Shown here in pieces: positions 18,777-26,842 of a stretch of 64,000 nucleotides of DNA. The stretch covers positions 1,178,001-1,242,000 of the forward strand of contig NZ_CP034248.1 in assembly GCF_003931855.1 (NCBI RefSeq). Reading direction: 5' to 3'. Source of the DNA: Paenibacillus lentus. GTDB taxonomy: Bacteria; Bacillota; Bacilli; Paenibacillales; Paenibacillaceae. Under the pieces are notes generated by a model that ran no database searches, was not told the origin of the DNA, and was given only the letters and a program-made list of their open reading frames with translations. A program made the position numbers and the translations under genes. The stretch's first letter is position 1, and the number at the start of each line of letters is the position of its first letter.

Positions 18777-20327
18777 ATGACGACTTTTAAAGTACTCTTG
18801 ATTGACGATGAGCCCGCCGCGTTGGAGGGAATGCAGCTGTGGATCGATTGGGAGAGAATCGGATTTACAATATGCGGAATTGGGAGCAATGGAGTAGAAG
18901 GGCTGCGAATGATCGAGGAGCTGCAGCCCGATTTGGTCGTTACGGATGTCAACATGCCGCTTATGGATGGGCTAGAAATGATTGCGGTTTGGCAGGCAGA
19001 GCATGGCCATAGCGTGCGGTTTGTTATTCTCAGCGGATATAGTGAATTTGAATATGCTCAAAGAGCGCTTCGTTATGGTGTGAACAACTATCTACTGAAG
19101 CCGATCATTCCAGAAGAGGCTGAGGAGGAATTGGCCGAGATCTATGAGGAGCTTGTGCAGGAGATGGAGAAGCGGAGCTTCACTCAAATCGCCTCTTATG
19201 AGGAGATTGTCTCGCGGATCAAGGATATTCTGCAAGGGCTTCCGTTGGATCAGGCAGCCGCGAGGGTTCTTAACCGAGTATCGCAGCTTCGGGAAATTTG
19301 GAATTTCTGCCTTGTCCAGACGGAGGGAGTCTCTTTTGCCGAGCTGCGGGGGAAGGCCGCTGCCTTGCTGTACGAAGAAGAGGCGATGTACTTGATTGAT
19401 TTAGAGATGAACCGCTTCGGCATCGTATACGGCTATGCTCCGAGCCAGGGATTGGGACTGTTGGAGCAATCTTCCTGCCGAATGATTCAAGAACTGGTGC
19501 GGCAATATGCCGGGACACGTGTGTTTATGGCTGTCGGGATCGAATCCGGTACCCTGTTCCAAATCGGAGACAGCTATCGAACGGCGAAGGAAGCGGCGGT
19601 TTATAAATTTTATGACTCGGGATATGACCATATCTTACGTTATGAACAGATTTCAAAGCGCCCTTTGAATTATCACTATGATCAACTACAGCTGCTAGAG
19701 AGAATCCTTGGGGCGATTACGCTTCTGGATCAGGCCGCCTTCCAGGAGGCGATAGATACGGCTGCCCGCAGCTTTCGCGAGCTATTTGTTGCACCGGAAG
19801 TCGTCAAAAAGGTCGTCATTCATATCATGTGCAAAATCATGGAGTATTTGCAGGAGACGAGCGAATCGAAGGCTGAGCTGCTGCTTGAGAAATACGAGCT
19901 CCCTGGGCTATCGGACTCTGTATTTATTATGGATGATCTGATGAAGCTGCTTCGAACATGCGGCATGGACGGGATTGAGCTATTAATGATGGAACAATCC
20001 AGACAGTCGCAAGGCATCGTGAACGAAATTAATGATTATATTCGCGAGCATTACCACGAGCGTCTTACGCTGAAAAAGCTGGGTGAAATTTTCTATATGC
20101 ATCCGGCCTATTTGGGACAGCTGCTTCAGAAGAAGAATGGGATTAGCTTTAATGAGCTTCTACATAATTTAAGGATTGAGGAAGCGGTGCATCTGCTTAG
20201 CCAAAGTCAGCTGAAGAACAGTGAAATAGCGGAGCTTGTCGGTTACAGTCATTACGGCCAGTTTTTTAAGCAATTCGAAATTCGGATGCGAATGTCGCCT
20301 AATGAGTATAAAAACACCATGATCTAA
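18777..20327 (+). CDS. Response regulator 2 of the xylan locus, YesN type
   Basis: 516-aa regulator. The receiver starts FKVLLIDDEP, with the phospho-Asp in VTDVNMPLMDG and Lys in LLKPIIPEE. The C-terminal HTH pair is FYMHPAYLGQLLQKKNGI and IAELVGYSHYGQFFKQFEI. AAGGAGGCAGAGG is the ribosome site. It lies 17 bp after the kinase and upstream of the transport genes. Which of the two regulators the kinase phosphorylates cannot be told from the sequence. Confidence 0.95.
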   Translation: MTTFKVLLIDDEPAALEGMQLWIDWERIGFTICGIGSNGVEGLRMIEELQPDLVVTDVNMPLMDGLEMIAVWQAEHGHSVRFVILSGYSEFEYAQRALRYGVNNYLLKPIIPEEAEEELAEIYEELVQEMEKRSFTQIASYEEIVSRIKDILQGLPLDQAAARVLNRVSQLREIWNFCLVQTEGVSFAELRGKAAALLYEEEAMYLIDLEMNRFGIVYGYAPSQGLGLLEQSSCRMIQELVRQYAGTRVFMAVGIESGTLFQIGDSYRTAKEAAVYKFYDSGYDHILRYEQISKRPLNYHYDQLQLLERILGAITLLDQAAFQEAIDTAARSFRELFVAPEVVKKVVIHIMCKIMEYLQETSESKAELLLEKYELPGLSDSVFIMDDLMKLLRTCGMDGIELLMMEQSRQSQGIVNEINDYIREHYHERLTLKKLGEIFYMHPAYLGQLLQKKNGISFNELLHNLRIEEAVHLLSQSQLKNSEIAELVGYSHYGQFFKQFEIRMRMSPNEYKNTMI

Positions 20328-20368
20328 TATTTTTAGGGTTAATCCTTTAATTGTGCTATAGTTCGCCG

Positions 20369-20415
20369 TTATCAGCGCTTCTAAAATAAAGGTAAGATAC
20401 ATGAAAGGGCTTACA
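20369..20415 (+). promoter_or_regulatory. Promoter with cre-like site upstream of the solute-binding protein
   Basis: TTATCA (20369-20374), an 18-bp spacer and TAAGAT (20393-20398) form a possible promoter. TGAAAGGGCTTACA at 20402-20415 lies over the expected start of transcription; it fits the CcpA cre pattern except for G in place of C in the central CG. Catabolite repression of the transport operon is a reasonable inference. Confidence 0.5.
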
Positions 20416-20460
20416 AACCTCTTGTGTAGCTAATACCTTTTTATGGAGGTGCTTTTTGTA

Positions 20461-22146
20461 ATGGGGGTTATGTCTAAATCATTGCTTCGGCTGGGCACGA
20501 TCCTACTGTTGTCGCTCAGCGTCATTCTGGCGGGATGCGGTGGCGGGGATGCCAAATCGAATGGAAACAAAAAGCCGGAACAGACAGCAACCGGGAATAG
20601 TGACGGCAAAGTAGAGCCATTTGAAATTAGTATCTTTATCGGGGAAGCTGGTCAACAGCCGACGCCGGACAATAAAGTGTACAAAAAAATTAAAGATGAG
20701 CTGGGTGCCACAATGAATTTCGAGTTCCTAGCGGGGGACATTGACCAAAAGCTTGGTGTCATGATCGCCGGATCAGATTATCCAGATATGATGACCGGGA
20801 ACACGAAGCTGACGGCCGCTGGCGCCTATATACCGTTGGAGGATCTGATCGAGGAGCATGCTCCGAATTTGAAGAAGCATTATGAGGAATATTGGAACAT
20901 GATGAAAGATCCGAATGATGGGCACATCTATATCCTGCCTAACTACGGGGTATTTAACGGTAAATTGAACAGCAGCTGGTATGCCGGGCCGGCCTTCTGG
21001 ATTCAAAAGGCGGTGCTAGAGGAATTCGGTTATCCGCAAGTGAAAACACTGGATGAATATTTCGATTTGATCGCGAAGTACAAGGAGAAGTACCCGACGA
21101 TTGATGGGAGTCCAACGATCGGTTTTGAAATATTGAACTATGACTGGAGAAACTGGGGATTATTAAATGCTCCGCAGCACTTAATCGGTCATCCGAACGA
21201 TGGCGGAGTTGTTGTGAAAGACGGGGTAGCAGAGTTATTCGCGGATAAGGATTATGCGAAGCAGTATTACAAGAAGCTGAATGAAATAAACAGCTTGGGA
21301 TTGCTGGATAAAGAAGCTTTTGTACAAAATTATGATCAGTACATGGCGAAGCTGTCCAATGGCACGGTACTCGGAATGTTCGACCAGCACTGGAATTTCC
21401 AGACTGCAGAGGACTCGCTGACCACACAAGGGAAGCTGGAAAGAACCTATGTTGGTCTGCCTCTAGTATATGACGAGAATATAAGGGATCATTACCGTGA
21501 CCGCGCGCCACTGAACTTGAACAACGGGTTTGGAATCAGCGTCAACGCCAAGGACCCTGTTAGAATCCTTAAATTGCTCGATACGCTCATTACGGAAGAT
21601 TGGCAGAAGATTCTTTCCTGGGGCTTCGAGGGAGAAGATTACATCGTCAACGAAGAAGGCCGTTTTATGAAAACGCAAGAGCAGCGGGATAATTTTACGG
21701 ATGGCACCTGGAAGCTGGCTAACAAGGCCGACACCTTCTTTAAATTCGCTCCGAAGATTGAGGGCAGCTTCAGCGATGGTAATGCTACCGATGCGGCTGC
21801 TCAGCCTGAAGAATATAAGGCAGGCTTCAAAGAATACGACCGGAAGTTCCTGGAGGCTTATGGCTACGACTCTTATGTTGATTTCTTCAGTGAGCCGCCT
21901 GAGAATGCTGTATCCTATCCGGCTTGGACCATCGATCTTGTAGAAGGCTCTGAAGCTAAAGTCGTAAATACGAAGCTGAATGATTTGTCGACCAAATATT
22001 TGCCTCGGGCGATTCTGGCTAAGCCAAGCGATTTTGAGGCGGTATGGAACGAATATACATCAGAGATCGGTAAGGTCAACGTGAAAGCCTATGAAGACCG
22101 AATCAATGAACAAATCAAGTGGAGAATCGACAACTGGAGCAAATAA
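20461..22146 (+). CDS. Extracellular solute-binding lipoprotein, LplA type
   Basis: 561-aa family 1-like binding protein of a CUT1 sugar importer. Lipoprotein signal with lipobox LAGC (residues about 22-25) and a Gly/Ser/Asn-rich linker, then a domain typical of LplA/YtcQ proteins (KKIKDELGATMNFEFLAGD, TVLGMFDQHWNFQ). An ATG at 20443 is in frame, but GGAGG lies inside that frame and serves the ATG at 20461. It is followed by a strong stem-loop (22159-22189) and two permeases. By analogy with Paenibacillus xylan clusters the cargo is probably xylo- or aldouronate oligosaccharide (inference). Confidence 0.92.
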   Translation: MGVMSKSLLRLGTILLLSLSVILAGCGGGDAKSNGNKKPEQTATGNSDGKVEPFEISIFIGEAGQQPTPDNKVYKKIKDELGATMNFEFLAGDIDQKLGVMIAGSDYPDMMTGNTKLTAAGAYIPLEDLIEEHAPNLKKHYEEYWNMMKDPNDGHIYILPNYGVFNGKLNSSWYAGPAFWIQKAVLEEFGYPQVKTLDEYFDLIAKYKEKYPTIDGSPTIGFEILNYDWRNWGLLNAPQHLIGHPNDGGVVVKDGVAELFADKDYAKQYYKKLNEINSLGLLDKEAFVQNYDQYMAKLSNGTVLGMFDQHWNFQTAEDSLTTQGKLERTYVGLPLVYDENIRDHYRDRAPLNLNNGFGISVNAKDPVRILKLLDTLITEDWQKILSWGFEGEDYIVNEEGRFMKTQEQRDNFTDGTWKLANKADTFFKFAPKIEGSFSDGNATDAAAQPEEYKAGFKEYDRKFLEAYGYDSYVDFFSEPPENAVSYPAWTIDLVEGSEAKVVNTKLNDLSTKYLPRAILAKPSDFEAVWNEYTSEIGKVNVKAYEDRINEQIKWRIDNWSK

Positions 22147-22158
22147 GGTGTTCTTATC

Positions 22159-22189
22159 AGAAGTGGAAGCGCTCGCTTCCTGCTTTCTG
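22159..22189 (+). other. Intercistronic stem-loop after the binding-protein gene
   Basis: CAGAA, GGAAGCG, a 2-nt loop, CGCTTCC and TTCTG form an extended hairpin with no U-run. It probably stabilises the binding-protein message and lowers downstream expression. Confidence 0.65.
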
Positions 22190-22216
22190 AAATAGCTTGT
22201 GGGGAGAGCAGCTAGT

Positions 22217-23176
22217 ATGGATGAGACCTTATCGAAAAAGAGAGCCGTCCGAAAGCAGAAGAAAAAAACGCCGATGACCTGGTCGCTGATTAAGAGTCAG
22301 CAGCAGCTAATATGGATGTCCGTCCCGTTAATGCTATACATTATTCTGTTCGCCTATGTGCCAGTATGGGGCTGGACGATGGCATTCCAAGACTATAAGC
22401 CGGCGCGCAGCTTTAGCGAACAGACTTGGGTGGGCTTTAAGCATTTTAAGTTTCTATTTACGGACGATAGCTTCCTCAGAGTACTGCGAAATACGCTTGG
22501 GATGAGTATTATCAACCTCATCTTGGGCTTTACGACCGCGATTATTCTGGCATTGCTGCTGAATGAGATCAAGAAGGTGTTATGGAAAAGAACCGTGCAG
22601 ACGATTTCGTATCTGCCGCATTTCTTATCCTGGATCATCGTGACGGGGATTGTCGCCACTTCCCTGGCTTCGGACGGGATCGTGAACGATATATTGATGC
22701 GACTGCATATCATTGACGAACCGATCCTGTGGCTCAGTGAAGGGAAGTATTTCTGGGGTGTCGTTGGCGCCTCGCATGTGTGGAAGGAAGTCGGATGGAA
22801 TACGATTATATATTTGGCCGCCATGGCATCCATTGACCCTGCGCTCTATGAAGCATCGGAAATTGACGGGGCAAACCGCTATCAGAAGATGCGTCATATC
22901 ACGATTCCGGGAATCAAAGCAACCATTGTCATCCTGCTGATCATGAGCGTCGGGCACATTTTGGAGGCCGGATTTGAAGTACAATATTTGCTTGGAAATG
23001 GGCTTATCGTGGATTGGTCGGAGACTATTGATATATTTGTATTGAAATACGGTTTGGCACAAGGAAACTATTCCTTAGCTACCGCCGGGGGAATCTTTAA
23101 AACGGTCGTCAGCGTAACCATGCTGTTCATAGCGAATTGGACAGCCAAGCGACTAGGGGAAGAGAGGCTGATATAA
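22217..23176 (+). CDS. Sugar ABC transporter permease, LplB type
   Basis: 319-aa permease with six predicted membrane segments, beginning LIWMSVPLMLYIILFAYVPV after a Lys/Arg-rich N-terminus. The cytoplasmic EAA loop, which contacts the ATPase, is ASEIDGANRYQKMRHITIPG. The ATG at 22217 is preferred over a GTG at 22199 because GGGGAG lies about 10 bp before it. No ATPase gene is nearby; such systems usually share an MsmX-type ATPase encoded elsewhere (known for CUT1 transporters in Bacillota). Confidence 0.93.
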   Translation: MDETLSKKRAVRKQKKKTPMTWSLIKSQQQLIWMSVPLMLYIILFAYVPVWGWTMAFQDYKPARSFSEQTWVGFKHFKFLFTDDSFLRVLRNTLGMSIINLILGFTTAIILALLLNEIKKVLWKRTVQTISYLPHFLSWIIVTGIVATSLASDGIVNDILMRLHIIDEPILWLSEGKYFWGVVGASHVWKEVGWNTIIYLAAMASIDPALYEASEIDGANRYQKMRHITIPGIKATIVILLIMSVGHILEAGFEVQYLLGNGLIVDWSETIDIFVLKYGLAQGNYSLATAGGIFKTVVSVTMLFIANWTAKRLGEERLI

Positions 23177-23178
23177 GT

Positions 23179-24138
23179 ATGAGAAATCAACAGATCAGCC
23201 CGCAGCGCATGACAGGTGTACCTAGAAGGAAAGGCTTTGGATTGGGGCGAGTTGAGCCGATTTTATTTAATACCTTCAATACGATTTTTATGATTTGTCT
23301 CGTCATCGTGACCTTATATCCCTTCCTGAATACGATTGTGGTTTCGCTTAATGCGGGGAATGATACGATTCGAGGCGGAATCTACTTATGGCCTAGGGAA
23401 TGGACGTTGCAGAACTATAAGGCGGTATTTGCTTCGGGGACGATTTATAATGCATTTTGGGTATCGGTAGCAAGAACCGTACTATCGACGCTGCTCAATA
23501 TATTTCTGACAACGATGCTGTCTTATACGCTGAGTCGACGGGAGTACGTTTTTCGCAAGCCGATTACGCTGGTATTTATTCTTACGATGTATTTTAGCGC
23601 TGGACTTATTCCCGGATACTTCCTCATCAAAGAGCTGCACTTGCTAAACAGCTTCTGGGTATATATCCTCCCGTCGATGATCAGTGCGTTCAACATGATC
23701 GTGATTCGCACCTACATCGGGACGATTCCAGAGAGCTTGATCGAATCGGCAAGGATTGACGGGGCTGGCGATTTTAAAATCTTTATTCGAATTATTTTTC
23801 CGTTGTGTAAGCCTGTGCTAGCGACCATTGCCCTCTTCGTAGCGGTGGGTGCTTGGAACTCTTGGTTTGACGCATTTATTTACACCTCTTCCAAGCAAGA
23901 GCTGAGTACGCTGCAATATGAGTTGATGAAGCTGCTGTCCTCTAGCATGAACTCCAATAACAACCCTAACGTGGCAGCAGGGGCAGGAATGACACAGGAC
24001 ACGGCGAAATCTTTGGTCACTCCTTTGTCGATTCGTGCTGCGGTGACCGTCGTGGCATCCGTGCCAATACTGGTGGTGTATCCGTTTATGCAGAAGTACT
24101 TTGTCGTCGGATTGAACGTAGGAAGTGTAAAGGAGTAG
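23179..24138 (+). CDS. Sugar ABC transporter permease, YtcP type
   Basis: 319-aa second permease of the importer. Membrane segments start at about residue 35 (FMICLVIVTLYPFLNTIVVS), and the EAA loop is SARIDGAGDFKIFIRIIFPL. The C-terminal VVGLNVGSVKE is typical of the YtcP family. The ATG at 23179 lies just after the stop of the first permease and is preferred to an earlier in-frame ATG inside that gene. A GGGGAAGAGAGG stretch provides the ribosome site. The next gene follows after 56 bp. Confidence 0.93.
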   Translation: MRNQQISPQRMTGVPRRKGFGLGRVEPILFNTFNTIFMICLVIVTLYPFLNTIVVSLNAGNDTIRGGIYLWPREWTLQNYKAVFASGTIYNAFWVSVARTVLSTLLNIFLTTMLSYTLSRREYVFRKPITLVFILTMYFSAGLIPGYFLIKELHLLNSFWVYILPSMISAFNMIVIRTYIGTIPESLIESARIDGAGDFKIFIRIIFPLCKPVLATIALFVAVGAWNSWFDAFIYTSSKQELSTLQYELMKLLSSSMNSNNNPNVAAGAGMTQDTAKSLVTPLSIRAAVTVVASVPILVVYPFMQKYFVVGLNVGSVKE

Positions 24139-24194
24139 GCTAGCGGAACAAGGAATAGATGACCTGGATCGGACCAGTCAGGAGGAATTTTAAA

Positions 24195-25211
24195 TTGGAT
24201 AAGAGGCGTACGCGCGCGGAGGCAGCGCTGAAGGATGTTTTTGCAGATGATTTTTGGATTGGAGCTGCTGTGAACCCCCTGACCATACGGACGCAGGAGG
24301 AACTGCTTACCTATCATTTCAATAGCCTTACGGCTGAGAATGAAATGAAGTTCGCCAGCTTGCAGCCGGAAGAGGGAGCGTATTCATTCGATGCAGCGGA
24401 CCAGTTGGTGGCATTCGCCCGAAGGCACGGTATGGCGATGCGGGGGCATACCTTGGTATGGCATAACCAGTCTACGGGCTGGCTGTTTGAAGACGGAGAT
24501 GGCAATCCGGTGGATAAAGTAACCTTGCTCGGAAGGATTAAGTCGCATATCCATACGGTTGTAGGGCGGTATAAAGATGATATTTATGCTTGGGATGTCG
24601 TCAATGAGGTCATTGCGGATGAGGGTGATTGTCTGCTGCGGCGCTCAAAATGGCTGGATATCGTTGGCCCGGACTTTATTGCTCGGACGTTTGAATATGC
24701 GCATGAAGCTGATCCGAATGCATTACTCTTCTATAACGATTACAACGAGTCGCATCCTGGAAAACGGGATAAAATCTATACTCTAGTGAAGTTGCTGCTG
24801 GAGCAGGGCGTGCCGATTCATGGCATTGGCCTTCAAGCCCATTGGAATCTGTTCGACCCCTCCCTGGATGACATTCGTGCGGCAATAGAGAAGTACGCTT
24901 CTCTTGGCTTACAACTGCAGCTTACGGAGCTGGATGTATCGATGTTCCGCTTTGATGATAAGCGTACGGACTTAGCAGATCCCACGGAAGAAATGCTTGA
25001 GCAGCAGGCAGAACGCTACGGAGCTATCTTCAAACTGCTGCAGGAATATCGTGGGGTAATTAGCTCGGTCACCTTCTGGGGAGCGGCGGATGATTATACT
25101 TGGCTAGACGATTTTCCGGTACGCGGACGTAAAAACTGGCCATTTCTGTTTGATGGGCAGCATCATCCCAAACCAGCCTTCGACCGGGTTGTCGAGCTTG
25201 CTTCCAAGTGA
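24195..25211 (+). CDS. Intracellular endo-beta-1,4-xylanase, GH10
   Basis: 338-aa GH10 enzyme without a signal peptide, so it should act on imported xylo-oligosaccharides. The acid/base Glu lies in WDVVNEVIADEG and the nucleophile Glu in LQLTELDVSMF; GHTLVWHNQ and SVTFWGAADDYTWL are also diagnostic. TTG at 24195 is chosen because GGAGG lies 9 bp upstream; the in-frame ATG at 24159 has no such site. Short, signal-less GH10 xylanases sit next to lplA-lplB-ytcP in characterised Paenibacillus xylan clusters (for example strain JDR-2, xynA2), and the layout here matches. Confidence 0.93.
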   Translation: MDKRRTRAEAALKDVFADDFWIGAAVNPLTIRTQEELLTYHFNSLTAENEMKFASLQPEEGAYSFDAADQLVAFARRHGMAMRGHTLVWHNQSTGWLFEDGDGNPVDKVTLLGRIKSHIHTVVGRYKDDIYAWDVVNEVIADEGDCLLRRSKWLDIVGPDFIARTFEYAHEADPNALLFYNDYNESHPGKRDKIYTLVKLLLEQGVPIHGIGLQAHWNLFDPSLDDIRAAIEKYASLGLQLQLTELDVSMFRFDDKRTDLADPTEEMLEQQAERYGAIFKLLQEYRGVISSVTFWGAADDYTWLDDFPVRGRKNWPFLFDGQHHPKPAFDRVVELASK

Positions 25212-25273
25212 TTTTATGCTAGGGATGAACTAACATCATTGTAACTGATCAGCTGGATCGAAAAGGTAAATTA

Positions 25274-25328
25274 GAAAAGGGGCGTCTCCTGGTCATTTTG
25301 ATGACTGCTGTGAGATGGCCCCTTTTTG
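25274..25328 (+). terminator. Terminator of the xylan operon
   Basis: AAAAGGGGC pairs with GCCCCTTTT, with an inner CTC/GAG match and a trailing T-run. Confidence 0.8.
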
Positions 25329-25370
25329 CTGTATCGCCGATGACATTAAATCCAAGGCGTAATTAGGATT

Positions 25371-25438
25371 AGGAGCAGTAAGCACTATAAAGTGCTATAG
25401 ATTGTACTATAGGCACTTTTGAGCTCTTTGAGCTCCTA
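25371..25438 (+). other. Overlapping inverted repeats, possible structured leader
   Basis: AGCACT...AGTGCT (25381-25396) is one hairpin. AAAGTGC (25390-25396) can instead pair with GCACTTT (25413-25419). AGGAGC (25371-25376) can pair with GCTCCT near 25433-25438. The two middle pairings exclude each other. Confidence 0.4.
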
Positions 25439-25539
25439 TGGGGTGTGCTTATGAAATGGAGTACCCAGGCATTACGATTGTATTGGCAGCACGTGCATGA
25501 TATCGTGAAAGTGGAATGAACATTTTGCGGAGGTGGCAT

Positions 25540-26559
25540 ATGAGAGTACTATTTATTGGCGGAACGGGAACGATCAGCTCGGCAATTACGAAGCAATTGG
25601 CGGAAGCAGGCTGCGAGCTTTATTTATTGAATCGGGGTACAAGAAATAGCGGCTTGCCGGCCGGAGTTAGCGTCCTGCAAGCGGACATCAATGATGAAGA
25701 TAAAGTGTCCAGGCTGCTTGAAAATATGACCTTTGATGTCGTTGCCGATTTTATCGCCTTCCATCCGGAACAGTTAGAGAGAGATTACCGGCTGTTCAGT
25801 GGGAAAACAAAGCAGTTTATGTTCATCAGTTCAGCTTCTGCATACCAGACTCCTTTATCCGATTATAGAGTTACCGAGGGTACGCCATTATCTAACCCTT
25901 ATTGGGAATATTCCAGAAACAAAATCGCTTGTGAGGAATATCTGATGAAGCAGTACCGGGAGCACGGGTTCCCGATTACGATTGTAAGGCCAAGCCACAC
26001 GTACTCCGAGCGATCTATACCTCTGGGCGTGCATGGCAGTAAGGGAAGCTGGCAGGTGGCTAAGCGGATGCTGGAGAACAGGCCTGTCATCATCCATGGC
26101 GATGGCACCTCCCTGTGGACAATGACGCATAATAGCGATTTTGCTAAGGGCTTCATCGGCTTGATGGGCAACATTCATGCGATCGGCGAGTCCGTCCATA
26201 TTACGTCCGATGAGACGGTGACCTGGAATCAAATCTATGAAATAATTGCGGATGCTTTGGGCGTGAAGCTGAATGCCGTGCATGTGTCCTCCGAGTTTTT
26301 GGCGGCTTGCGGCTCGGATGATTTGCGGGGTGGCCTACTGGGGGACAAAGCGAACTCGGTTGTGTTCGACAACTCCAAGCTGAAGCGGCTTGTTCCGGAG
26401 TTTGTTGCTACCACTCGGCTTGATCAAGGGATAAAGCAAACCGTCAAGCATATACTCGCACATCCCGAGCTCCAGGTCGAGGATCCAGAATTTGATGCAT
26501 GGTGCGATAAGGTGATCGGTGCGTTGGAAAACGCGGCGAAGGCAGTGATGGAGCAATAG
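25540..26559 (+). CDS. NAD-dependent epimerase/dehydratase family protein (SDR)
   Basis: 339-aa extended short-chain dehydrogenase-like protein. The Rossmann motif GGTGTISSAIT near the N-terminus binds NAD(P). The YxxxK dyad appears as YSRNK, after a Ser-rich strand FISSASAY. The substrate is unknown; similar proteins act on nucleotide sugars or are related to isoflavone-reductase-like enzymes. The ATG at 25540 has GGAGG upstream; an ATG at 25516 has none. A terminator follows, so it is a single-gene unit. Confidence 0.88.
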   Translation: MRVLFIGGTGTISSAITKQLAEAGCELYLLNRGTRNSGLPAGVSVLQADINDEDKVSRLLENMTFDVVADFIAFHPEQLERDYRLFSGKTKQFMFISSASAYQTPLSDYRVTEGTPLSNPYWEYSRNKIACEEYLMKQYREHGFPITIVRPSHTYSERSIPLGVHGSKGSWQVAKRMLENRPVIIHGDGTSLWTMTHNSDFAKGFIGLMGNIHAIGESVHITSDETVTWNQIYEIIADALGVKLNAVHVSSEFLAACGSDDLRGGLLGDKANSVVFDNSKLKRLVPEFVATTRLDQGIKQTVKHILAHPELQVEDPEFDAWCDKVIGALENAAKAVMEQ

Positions 26560-26595
26560 CGTAAAAGTGCAATAGAGCAAAAGCCTGCAACAGGT

Positions 26596-26638
26596 AAGCC
26601 CCCAAGCGGAAGGACCAATCTTCTACCTGGGGGCTTTC
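26596..26638 (+). terminator. Terminator after the epimerase-like gene
   Basis: AAGCCCCCA and TGGGGGCTT form a 9-bp stem, followed by TCAG; the U-run is short. It could also serve the minus strand. Confidence 0.65.
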
Positions 26639-26656
26639 AGCATGTGGATCAGTTTT

Positions 26657-26731
26657 TTAACAGCAAATATACAAAGCAGGGGTGCCGATTAAGGCGGCCA
26701 TGATGCCCGCCGGAATGCCGTCTTCAATAAC
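26657..26731 (-). pseudogene. C-terminal relic of a FecCD-family siderophore permease
   Basis: The minus strand reads VIEDGIPAGIMAALIGTPAL followed by YICC and a stop. This closely follows the conserved C-terminus of iron-siderophore ABC permeases (the P-G-I/V-x-T/A-A-x-x-G-x-P pattern). Nothing upstream continues the frame: the sequence passes straight into the Fur box and promoter of the divergent gene. I read it as the leftover of a deleted iron-uptake gene. Confidence 0.65.
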
Positions 26732-26741
26732 TCCTTTAATA

Positions 26742-26770
26742 TTGATAATGATTCTCAATTTCAGTATAAT
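26742..26770 (+). promoter_or_regulatory. Promoter overlapped by a Fur box
   Basis: TTGATA (26742-26747), a 17-bp spacer and TATAAT (26765-26770) form a near-consensus sigma-A promoter. GATAATGATTCTCAATTTC at 26744-26762 agrees with the 19-bp Fur consensus at 15 positions by hand count. Iron repression of the reductase gene is expected. Confidence 0.8.
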
Positions 26771-26842
26771 TACTATAAATTGGCTTGTTAACGTTGCTAG
26801 CCGTTATCAGGTCTTTATTTTTGGGGTGAGGAGTGAGTGGAT

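Larger units (their letters stand above)
25212..25539. other. Intergenic region with terminator and structured segment
   Basis: No gene. A terminator lies at 25274-25328. A second segment at 25371-25438 has overlapping inverted repeats (see separate entry). The remainder to 25539 is the leader of the next gene. Confidence 0.6.

Noticed and set aside
20954-21511. 185-codon antisense frame opposite the solute-binding protein gene
   Set aside because: Shadow of a well-supported gene; composition is Ser/His/Arg-rich without any domain.
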